The notes beneath the pieces are model-generated. The model ran no database searches and was not told the DNA's origin. It saw only the letters and a program-made list of their open reading frames with translations. Shown piece after piece: positions 57,098 to 64,000 of a stretch of 64,000 bases of DNA. Within the stretch, counting starts at the first letter, position 1. Each line of letters starts with the position of its first letter. A program made the position numbers and the translations under genes. This DNA comes from JABWBH01 sp964526695 (GTDB lineage Bacteria > Planctomycetota > Phycisphaerae > UBA1845). The stretch lies in contig CAZGJA010000132.1 in the NCBI GenBank assembly GCA_964526695.1, positions 1-64,000 on the forward strand, in the 5' to 3' direction.

Positions 57098-57682
57098 GTG
57101 CAGACGCAAGATCCCAAGGTGGTGGATTCCAGAGCGACGCCGGTTGACGCCGTGGCGGGTGGCGCGGAAGGCACGCGCGAGGCGGGCGCTGAGGCGGGCG
57201 CGGGGCCGGCTTCGTCCGCGGAGCCGTTGCAGTCGCGGATCGAGGAGCTGGAGAACCGGCTGCTCCGCGCCAAGGCGGATTTCGCCAACTTGCAGCGAAG
57301 CTCCGCCTTCGAGCGCGAGCAGGCCATTCGCTACGCCAACGCCGACCTGATCCGCTCGCTGCTGAACGTGGTGGACGACTTCGAGCGGTCGCTGACGATC
57401 GAGGCGAAGTCTGAGGACGCGGTCAAGCTGCGCGACGGCGTGCGGCTGGTGTATGAGAACATGCTCAAGGCGCTGCGCGAGCGCGGCGTCGAGGTGATCG
57501 ACCCGCTGCATCAGCCGTTCGACCCGACGTATCACGAAGCGCTCCTGCGTCAGCCCAGCGCCGATCACCCGGCCGGCACGGTGCTGACGGTTCTGGCGCG
57601 CGGATACCGCATGGGCGACCGGCTGCTTCGCGCCGCGCGCGTGGTGATCGCCGCGGAGCCGCAGCCGGCGCAGACCCAGTAA
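57098..57682 (+). CDS. grpE: Nucleotide exchange factor GrpE
   Basis: 194 residues from a GTG at 57098. An Ala/Gly-rich, probably disordered N-terminus is followed by the long coiled coil (SRIEELENRLLRAKADFANL, QRSSAFEREQAIRYANADLI), then the four-helix bundle and beta-wing: LLNVVDDFERSL, FDPTYHEALLRQP and GTVLTVLARGYRMGDRLLRA, the family signature. Exchanges ADP for ATP on DnaK. Confidence 0.94.
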   Translation: MQTQDPKVVDSRATPVDAVAGGAEGTREAGAEAGAGPASSAEPLQSRIEELENRLLRAKADFANLQRSSAFEREQAIRYANADLIRSLLNVVDDFERSLTIEAKSEDAVKLRDGVRLVYENMLKALRERGVEVIDPLHQPFDPTYHEALLRQPSADHPAGTVLTVLARGYRMGDRLLRAARVVIAAEPQPAQTQ

Positions 57683-57743
57683 GCGAAGACGGATCGAATG
57701 AAGGGGCGGGCCGGACGAGGGCCGTCCCGCGGGAGATTTGATC

Positions 57744-58211
57744 GTGCCGACGTATGATTATGAATGCACGCGCTGTGGCGAGAAGTTTGAGCTGTTCCAG
57801 TCCATCAAGGACAAGGCGAAGAAGACGCTCGCGGTGGGCTGCAAGGACTGCAACGGCAAGGCGCCCGTGGTTCGATGCATCGGCACGGGCGGCGGATTGA
57901 TCTTCAAAGGCTCGGGCTTCTACATCACCGACTACCGCAGCGACGGCTACAAGCAGGCCGCCAAGGCGGACGGCGACAGCGGCAAGCCCGGCGGCGATGC
58001 CAAGCCCGATTCGAGCGGCGGCAAGGGGGATGGCGGCAAGAGCGACGGCGGGAGCAAGAGCGACGCCGCGTCCAAATCCGACAGCGGCGGCAAGTCGGAA
58101 AGCGGCGCGAAACCCGACGGCGCGACGAAACCGGGCAGTGGCAAGAGCGGCGGTTCATCTGAAGGGAACCCGGCGCCCAGGAAATCGGCACGCAAGTCTG
58201 CCAGACGGTAG
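57744..58211 (+). CDS. FmdB-type zinc-ribbon protein with low-complexity tail
   Basis: 155 residues from a GTG at 57744 (PTYDYECTRCGEKFELFQSI), with GGGAG upstream. The first 55 residues are an FmdB zinc ribbon (CTRCG, then CKDC) and the conserved LIFKGSGFYITDYRS. The remaining 80 are a Gly/Ser/Lys/Asp-rich tail made of repeats of GGKSDGG/SKSDAAS type. FmdB-like proteins are small putative regulators or ribosome-associated factors; the function here is unknown. Confidence 0.88.
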   Translation: MPTYDYECTRCGEKFELFQSIKDKAKKTLAVGCKDCNGKAPVVRCIGTGGGLIFKGSGFYITDYRSDGYKQAAKADGDSGKPGGDAKPDSSGGKGDGGKSDGGSKSDAASKSDSGGKSESGAKPDGATKPGSGKSGGSSEGNPAPRKSARKSARR

Positions 58212-58238
58212 CGCGGCGACTCATGGGAATTGCGTCTT

Positions 58239-58442
58239 GTCAGAGCCGCGACCGTAAGGGAGCGAACCTCAGGAACCCGGAGCCGCAACCGTCAGGAAGC
58301 GAACTCCAAGCAAACAGAGCCGCGACCGTAAGGGAGCGAACTGCAAGAACCCGGAGCCGCAACCGTCAAGAAGCGAACTCCAAGAAAACAGAGCCGCGAC
58401 CGCGCTCGGAACAACTCGCTTCCTCACGGGCGCGGCTCTGAC
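58239..58442. repeat. Large GAGCCGCGACCGTAAGGGAGC cluster ending in a hairpin
   Basis: Five copies alternating AGAGCCGCGACCGTAAGGGA and GAGCCGCAACCGTCARGAAG, about 40 bases apart, so the true period is about 80 bases. The last copy pairs with an inverted one (CGGGCGCGGCTCTG), closing a hairpin. Between the FmdB and YacG genes. Confidence 0.85.
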
Positions 58443-58525
58443 TTGCACACGATGCGGTATGGGTGAGGCACGACAGGAGTGCGGCGGCAACTTCACGAAC
58501 GCAGGCGCGCGAGGCAACGCTGAAC

Positions 58526-58738
58526 ATGGTCGCATTTCAATGCCCAACCTGTCGGCAGATGTTCCACGTCGAGCGACGAGAGGACGCGCCGTGGAGGCCC
58601 TTCTGCTCGCAGCGATGCAAGCAGGTTGACCTGGGTCGCTGGCTCGACGGGTCGTATCGCATCAGCGAGCCGCTCACCCCGCAGCCGCCGACGGTCGGCG
58701 CGGATGACGAAGCGGAGGGGACTGACGCGGGCGCATGA
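58526..58738 (+). CDS. yacG: YacG-type zinc-binding DNA gyrase inhibitor
   Basis: 70 residues from the ATG at 58526. FQCPTCRQMFHVER, then WRPFCSQRCKQVDLGRWLDG and SYRI reproduce the YacG four-Cys knuckle (CxxC, CxxxC) and the DLGxWLxGxY motif. YacG binds GyrB and inhibits its activity in E. coli. Full length for the family plus a short acidic tail. Confidence 0.9.
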   Translation: MVAFQCPTCRQMFHVERREDAPWRPFCSQRCKQVDLGRWLDGSYRISEPLTPQPPTVGADDEAEGTDAGA

Positions 58739-58751
58739 AGGCGGGGTGCCG

Positions 58752-59765
58752 ATGCCCGCGCCGCCGGCGGCTGCGAGGATGGTCACAAGCATGACGCGCG
58801 GGCCTGCCAATCGACTGGGACTCGACTATCACGCCGCGCCTGCTCGCAAGGTCGCGTGCCCGATCGTCGATGCCCATTGTCACATTCACGTCTGCGCGCA
58901 GACCGACGCCTTCTTTGACGCGGCGCAGCGCTACGGCATCACGGCCCACCTGACCATGACTCCGCTGAGCGACGTATCCGCGCTGCGCGAGCGGCGCGGC
59001 GAGCGCGTGGGATTCATCGCCATTCCGAACTGGAAGAGCATGGCCGACTCGCGCGAGTTCATTGGCCAGTGGATGGCCGATCTCGATGCGTTTCGGCGAC
59101 TGGACGCCCGCGTGTGCAAGTTCTGGATGGCGCCGCGCATCCGCAAAGACCTCGGCTGGACGCTGGAGCACGCCGCGGTGCGGCCGGTGATCGACCACGC
59201 GAAGGGTTTGGGCTACCGCTTCATGGTCCACGTGGGCGACCCGAGCGTGTGGTGGGGCGACGGCAAGCCGTACGCGGACACGGGCGTATTCGGGACCAAG
59301 CTCGATCAGTATCCGGCGCTGGAGTGGTTTCTCGATCATGTCGCGCCGGCCACGGTGATCGCCGCGCACATGGGGGGATTCGTGGAAGACCCGGCGTTCC
59401 TGGACGGCTTGCTGGCGCGGCACGACAACCTTGTGCTCGACAGCAGCGCGACGAAGTGGATCGTGCGCGAGGTGGCCCGCAGACCCGATGAGGTGCGCGA
59501 GCTGATGCTTCGGCGAAGCGACCGGATTCTCTTCGGCAGCGACCTCGTGGTGCGCGATTCGTTCGAGGGCTTCGACCACTACGCCAGCCGCTACTGGGCG
59601 CACCAGATGATGTGGGAAACCCCCGGCCGCGGCGAGTCGCCCATCGACGACCCGGACGCGGACGACCCGCCGAAGCTCGCCGGAGTCGATCTGCCCGCCG
59701 GCGTTCTGGAGGCGATGTACGTCGGCAACGCGCGGCGGCTGGGGCTGGTTCCGGGGGCGAGCTGA
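58752..59765 (+). CDS. Amidohydrolase_2 family metal-dependent hydrolase
   Basis: 337 residues if the ATG at 58752 is used; ATGs at 58779 and 58791 are equally possible. TIM-barrel amidohydrolase motifs: VDAHCHIHV at strand 1, FMVHVGDPSVWW, VIAAHMGGF and RILFGSDLVVRDSFEGF at strand 8. The family includes decarboxylases and lactonases acting on carboxylic acids; substrate unknown. It begins just after yacG, probably co-transcribed. Confidence 0.88.
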   Translation: MPAPPAAARMVTSMTRGPANRLGLDYHAAPARKVACPIVDAHCHIHVCAQTDAFFDAAQRYGITAHLTMTPLSDVSALRERRGERVGFIAIPNWKSMADSREFIGQWMADLDAFRRLDARVCKFWMAPRIRKDLGWTLEHAAVRPVIDHAKGLGYRFMVHVGDPSVWWGDGKPYADTGVFGTKLDQYPALEWFLDHVAPATVIAAHMGGFVEDPAFLDGLLARHDNLVLDSSATKWIVREVARRPDEVRELMLRRSDRILFGSDLVVRDSFEGFDHYASRYWAHQMMWETPGRGESPIDDPDADDPPKLAGVDLPAGVLEAMYVGNARRLGLVPGAS

Positions 59766-60121
59766 TCTCGGAGACCGCGCGGCTTCAGGCGGCAGTTGCC
59801 CCTCAGAAACAGTCCGGCAGTACCCCGCCCGCTCCGGTCCAAGCCCCCTCAGGCCAGTGAATCGGCCTCCGCGGGTCAAGGCAGCGTGTTCTCATCTTTG
59901 GGATGGTCCGTGCCAGGTCGGTCGGCTGCGACCCTGATTCCCCGTGACCCGGCCCGGCGGACCCGATCGGGCGTGGTTTTTTTCACTTACGGGCGAACCT
60001 TTTCCTTGGCCATTCGTCGTGAATCAAAGGGGGCGACCGCCGTCCGCCGCATCGGCGTCGGGGAGTCGCGCCCCCATCGGCGATCGGATTCATACATTCT
60101 CATTCGAAAGGGAGGTGCGGG
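59766..60121. other. Gap before the second HAF gene
   Basis: No gene supported. GGGAGG at 60110-60115 is the ribosome binding site of the HAF gene. No repeat family seen elsewhere in the window was found here. Confidence 0.4.
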
Positions 60122-62596
60122 GTGGCTCAATCAGGATCCATGGGGATTCGGCTCCGGCGCGCGCGGTGCGCCCAGGCGGCCATGATGGCGGTCATGGTTG
60201 CGTGTGTTGCAAGGGCCGAGCAGCGGTACACAGTGAAGGCTCTGGAGGCAGGCCCGGCGTCGTTCAGTTATACGACGGCGTTGAATGATCTGGGGCACGC
60301 GGCCGGTTTCAGTTACGCCGGTTCCGAAGACACGAGTTTCTTCTGGAGCGAGGAATCGGGTCGAATCGATCTCGCGCCCGACTGGAACGGCAAAAGCCTT
60401 GCACGAGCGATCAACAACACCGATGTGATTGTCGGGCAGCTCACGGGGCCTTGGCCGGACTATACTAAGTTCGCATTCATGTGGAGGGATGGGCGATGGA
60501 CGAAGGTCGCCGATCTGGTCGCGCCGGGTTCAGGGTGGACCTTCACGGATGCGTTGGACGTTAACGATGCCGGGCAGATCGTGGGCCAGGGCAACCGGGG
60601 CGGGTTCCTGCTTATTCCCGGCGAACCCTATTACGAGATTGTGCGCCTCCGGGATCGACTCGGGTACGAGGTCACCCCGTATGCCATCAACAATAGCGGG
60701 GCGATTGCCGGCACAGCTTCCGTGAACTACAGGAAGGTCGCCTTTCTCTGGAGCGACAACACTTTTCATCGGATCGGAACGCTTGGAGGCGATGAAGGCC
60801 ACGCCCTCGATGTCAGCGAATCGCTTCAGGTGGTCGGATACGCACAGACTGCCGCCGATGAGACGTATGGTCACGCATTCCTGTGGGATTCGGGCGTGAT
60901 GCAGGATCTGGGAACGTTCGGCGGCGAGAACAGTTACGCGTATCGCATCAACGACAACGGACTGATTCTCGGCGGCGCCGAGAGCCTGCTGGCCTGGGGT
61001 GGCGACGCCTGCATCTGGAGGGAGGGTCGCATTCGCCGTTTGAAAGAGCTTGTGCCCTGCGGGATGAGCACGCGGCTGGCGTTCGAGCTGTCCGGCTTGA
61101 ACAACCTGGACCAGATGACGATGGGCGCCGATCAAGAGTACGGCACACAACCCTGGCTGCTGTCGCCGCTGAGCGGCGCCATTCGCACCCTCGACGTTTC
61201 CGTTTTTCGCGGCAGCACCATCGAGGTCGACCTGGAAACCAGCCTGCCCGAGGAATCGGAGGTCGGCATCCAATTCGATGACGAATGCATCCGGGTTACG
61301 ATTGATGCGCGCGGGCGCGCGCGGACTCGTCGGCTCAACCAGAGCGGAGCGCACACGGTGTGCCTCGAAGGCATGGACGATTCGTGCGTTCAAGTCGAGT
61401 GCGATCCCCGCCCGGCAGGCTTTGTAATCTGCGAACCGCCCCAGCTTCCAGAGGGCGATTCGGCGCGGGTGAGTGCGATCAACGATCGCGGCGAAGTGGT
61501 CGGCCAGTCGGACAATTGGTATGGGCGGTATCACGAGCATGCCGCCTTGTGGCGATCGGGAGAGGTGATAGACCTGGGGACCATGGGCGGTGCATGGAGC
61601 GATGCCCGGGACATCAATGAACTCGGCTGGGTCGTGGGTGTGGCCGAGAACAGCAGCGGAGCCAACCGCGCGTGCCTTTGGCGCGACGGCCAGATTATCG
61701 ATGTCGGCACGCCGGAACGAGAATGGGGTGACGCAGAGGCCGTCAACGCTCGCGGACAGATTGTCGGCTCCGTGGATGATGGCGACAGGTCGCGGGCCTT
61801 CCTCTGGGAGAATGGCGTGCTCAATCCGCTTCCATGTCCCGATGAAACGCGCGGCTGCGATGCGGTTGACATCAATGACGAAGGTGAAGTCGTCGGCACT
61901 TGGTCTGATGCCAACTATGAACGTCAGGGTTATCGGTGGTCCTCTTCAGAGGGGATCGTACTGCTGGAAACGCTGGGGCACGGCGCGTGGGTGCATGCCC
62001 TCAAGCGAGACGGCGACGCGGTTGGCAGCGTCTGGGACTACTCTCTGAGCGGGAATCACCCGGCCCTATGGGATCGCGCCGGCAGATTGACGTCGCTCCC
62101 GTTGCTCTACCGGCGCAGCGGCACGGCGCGCGGCGTCAACGAATCCGGGGACATCGTCGGAAGTGAGGAAGTCTCCGAGGGGAATTGGCACGCAATGCTC
62201 TGGCGCGACGACGCGCCGAAAGACCTCAACGATCTGATCTATCCCGGATGCGCCTGGGATGTCCTCACCTCTGCCGGCGACATCAACAACGCAGGGCAGA
62301 TCATCGGCTACGGTTATCGCGATGGCGAGGGCGCTCCGTTTGTGATGACGCCCGCCTACCCCGGCAACATCAAGCGCCTCTCCGTCCGGTGCAAAGGCGA
62401 AGATCTCGTCGTCGGCGTGAAGTCCTGGCTGCCCGCGCGCACCACGCTCACCGCCGCCTCGGACACCGGACCCACGGACTGCATGACCACGGACGCGTCG
62501 GGGCGCGGCAAGGTGCGGCTCTACGGCGCGGCCGGGGCTTCGAGCGTGTGTCTGTTGGAGTACGCGGACATGTGCGAGGCCGTGCAATGCAACTAG
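60122..62596 (+). CDS. Secreted HAF-repeat protein 2
   Basis: 824 residues from a GTG at 60122, 6 bases after GGGAGG; the ATG at 60140 is the alternative. Signal peptide ends CVARAEQRY. Same layout as the 39853 protein: HAF block, beta-module (AIRTLDVSVFRGSTIEVDLE), second HAF block, C-terminal module with VKSWLPARTTLTA identical in both. HAF units such as MQDLGTFGGENSYAYRINDN are readable. Clearly an old paralogue of HAF protein 1. Confidence 0.9.
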   Translation: MAQSGSMGIRLRRARCAQAAMMAVMVACVARAEQRYTVKALEAGPASFSYTTALNDLGHAAGFSYAGSEDTSFFWSEESGRIDLAPDWNGKSLARAINNTDVIVGQLTGPWPDYTKFAFMWRDGRWTKVADLVAPGSGWTFTDALDVNDAGQIVGQGNRGGFLLIPGEPYYEIVRLRDRLGYEVTPYAINNSGAIAGTASVNYRKVAFLWSDNTFHRIGTLGGDEGHALDVSESLQVVGYAQTAADETYGHAFLWDSGVMQDLGTFGGENSYAYRINDNGLILGGAESLLAWGGDACIWREGRIRRLKELVPCGMSTRLAFELSGLNNLDQMTMGADQEYGTQPWLLSPLSGAIRTLDVSVFRGSTIEVDLETSLPEESEVGIQFDDECIRVTIDARGRARTRRLNQSGAHTVCLEGMDDSCVQVECDPRPAGFVICEPPQLPEGDSARVSAINDRGEVVGQSDNWYGRYHEHAALWRSGEVIDLGTMGGAWSDARDINELGWVVGVAENSSGANRACLWRDGQIIDVGTPEREWGDAEAVNARGQIVGSVDDGDRSRAFLWENGVLNPLPCPDETRGCDAVDINDEGEVVGTWSDANYERQGYRWSSSEGIVLLETLGHGAWVHALKRDGDAVGSVWDYSLSGNHPALWDRAGRLTSLPLLYRRSGTARGVNESGDIVGSEEVSEGNWHAMLWRDDAPKDLNDLIYPGCAWDVLTSAGDINNAGQIIGYGYRDGEGAPFVMTPAYPGNIKRLSVRCKGEDLVVGVKSWLPARTTLTAASDTGPTDCMTTDASGRGKVRLYGAAGASSVCLLEYADMCEAVQCN

Positions 62597-62710
62597 GGCA
62601 GATCTCCCACGGCGGTGCGAGCAGCGGGCTTGCGTCCGCATTGAGCGGCGAGCGTGTGAACCTCGCCGAAATCATCGTCTTGCACGACACTAAAACCAGG
62701 GAGGACTCTC

Positions 62711-64000
62711 ATGTCGCACTCACATAGGTCCGTTCTCAGCGCGTCGCTATCAGCATGGAGCGTCTTTACGATTCTCACCGCCGCCGCCGCCGAGCAGCGA
62801 TATGCGGCTCTACCTCTCGATGCGTTCGGGCGCGCAGTGACCCGGGCCAACGCCATGAACGAGCAGGGCTGCGTCGTGGGCAAGGCGGATTTGGCCTCCG
62901 GCGTGGACCATGCATTTCTATGGTGCGACTGGGCCGGCTTCATCGACCTGACGCCCGACTTGGATGGAGAAGGCTCGGGCGCGGACGTGAACGCAAACTT
63001 GGAAGTCGTCGGTTTCGAGAGAGAAGACCGCTACAACGGCGGTCGCGCGCGAGCATTTCTCTGGAAGGACGGCGTCCTGAAACGCCTCGACTCGCTGCTG
63101 CCGCCCGATTCCGGCTGGAAACTGCGCTACGCCCATGCGATCAATGACCAGGGTCAAATCGTCGGTGTGGGCGAAAAGGACGACCAGACGCGGGGATTTC
63201 TCCTCACACCCGGAAACCCGGACTACGGCATCGTCATGATCGGCGAACCGGGCGTCGTGACCACCACTCCCTATGACATCAACAATCTCGGCGAAGTCGT
63301 CGGGCAGTGTTCAGGGTCGGGCTGCGGGCGTGGCGCGTTTCTTTGGAAGGACGGGGAATTCACGGACCTTGGCTCGCTGAGCGAACGCGGGTACGCCGTG
63401 GCTCGAGCGATCAACAACCTCTCGCAGGTCGTGGGCATGTCAGAGATCGAGGACCGCACTCCGCACGCCTTTTTGTGGGAGGGCGGCGTGATGCAGGATC
63501 TCGGCACGATGGGCGGCTCGGAAAGCTGGGCCTGGGGGATCAGCGATGAATCCGAGGTTCTTGGCAAGTGGAAGACGTGGGATTGGGAGCCGCAGTATCG
63601 CTCCTTCGTCTGGAAGGACGGCGTGAGCCTTACCCTGGAAGAAAGCCTCCCGCGCGGGCTGGACGTGGAATTCGGCACCACCGGCAAGGGGATCAACAGC
63701 CATGGGGAGATCGCCTTGACCGGTCGCTTCGAAGGGAACACCGAGGCCTGGCTGCTCGTCCCGCTTGCGGATCACGTGCGAAGCCTGAATGCCGCCGTAT
63801 TCAAGGGCACCACGATCGAAGCCCGGGCATCGGCTTCGCTCCCCGCCGGCACAATGTTCAGCGTTTCCCTCGACGACGAAGATGCCCGGCTCGTTGTCGT
63901 CAATGCCGACGGGCGGGGCACCGCGCGATGGATCGAACAAAGCGGCCCGCACTCCGTGTGCATCGACGGGCAACAGGTGGACTGCGCCTTCGTCGAGTGC
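62711..64000 (+). CDS. Secreted HAF-repeat protein 3, cut by the window edge
   Basis: 430 residues visible from the ATG at 62711, with AGGGAGGACT upstream, and no stop before 64000. Signal peptide ends LTAAAAEQRY. First HAF block (VMQDLGTMGGSESWAWGISD; AFLWKDGEFTDLGSL) and the whole first beta-module (LNAAVFKGTTIEARASASLP ... SVCIDGQQVDC) are present. A second block presumably follows. It lies 114 bases after HAF protein 2, so the two are probably co-expressed. Confidence 0.88.
   Translation, partial: MSHSHRSVLSASLSAWSVFTILTAAAAEQRYAALPLDAFGRAVTRANAMNEQGCVVGKADLASGVDHAFLWCDWAGFIDLTPDLDGEGSGADVNANLEVVGFEREDRYNGGRARAFLWKDGVLKRLDSLLPPDSGWKLRYAHAINDQGQIVGVGEKDDQTRGFLLTPGNPDYGIVMIGEPGVVTTTPYDINNLGEVVGQCSGSGCGRGAFLWKDGEFTDLGSLSERGYAVARAINNLSQVVGMSEIEDRTPHAFLWEGGVMQDLGTMGGSESWAWGISDESEVLGKWKTWDWEPQYRSFVWKDGVSLTLEESLPRGLDVEFGTTGKGINSHGEIALTGRFEGNTEAWLLVPLADHVRSLNAAVFKGTTIEARASASLPAGTMFSVSLDDEDARLVVVNADGRGTARWIEQSGPHSVCIDGQQVDCAFVEC

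Overview
The window is GC-rich, compactly coded bacterial DNA, most likely from a member of the Planctomycetota (inference). The signs are an ECF sigma factor next to a large membrane Ser/Thr kinase, three secreted HAF-repeat proteins, an FG-GAP lipoprotein, zinc-ribbon membrane proteins, a planctomycete-style integrase/TubC-like/AAA element module, and very many dispersed intergenic repeats. Most genes are core housekeeping.

Layout. 0-10 kb: the 5' side of a formyltransferase gene (no normal N-terminus visible), an FG-GAP lipoprotein, then a tightly overlapping minus-strand operon ubiE - membrane/TPR protein - ubiX - pgpA. 9-15 kb: secreted and small enzymes (MazG-like, GNAT, GH114 lipoprotein). 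15-18 kb: a sugar ABC binding protein and permease without an ATPase. 18-20 kb: thiC. 20-23.4 kb: a lower-GC toxin-antitoxin/nuclease island attached to the 3' end of thiC, with HicBA, a second diverged copy of the thiC tail, VapBC, a PD-(D/E)xK-like nuclease, a zinc-ribbon protein and a DUF433 gene with an eroded partner. 23.6-28.6 kb: a zinc-ribbon/membrane/NUDIX fusion, DinB, a DUF5329 protein and purD.

28.76-39.5 kb is an integrated element in a tRNA-Gln(CTG) gene, bounded by 49-bp direct repeats. It carries a tyrosine integrase, an XRE regulator, a TubC-like ORF with a gene nested on the opposite strand, a decapitated AAA ATPase, a zinc-ribbon protein, a secreted protein and an ECF sigma/kinase pair. 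The integrase reading frame runs through the tRNA into host DNA. A plausible original 3' end of the same frame lies 10.4 kb away beside the right-hand repeat, so integration appears to split the integrase gene.

39.8-51 kb: a HAF protein, a periplasmic rhodanese, a thioredoxin-NHL protein, motA/motB, rsmG, a serA-like dehydrogenase and a DUF962 protein. 51.4-58.7 kb is a chaperone block: groEL1, groES, groEL2, dnaJ, grpE, then FmdB-type and YacG zinc ribbons. The window ends with an amidohydrolase and two more HAF proteins, the last cut by the edge.

Intergenic DNA is unusual. At least three unrelated families of degenerate 7-bp tandem arrays, a 27-bp tandem hairpin array and several dispersed hairpin families sit between genes, most densely around the chaperone block.
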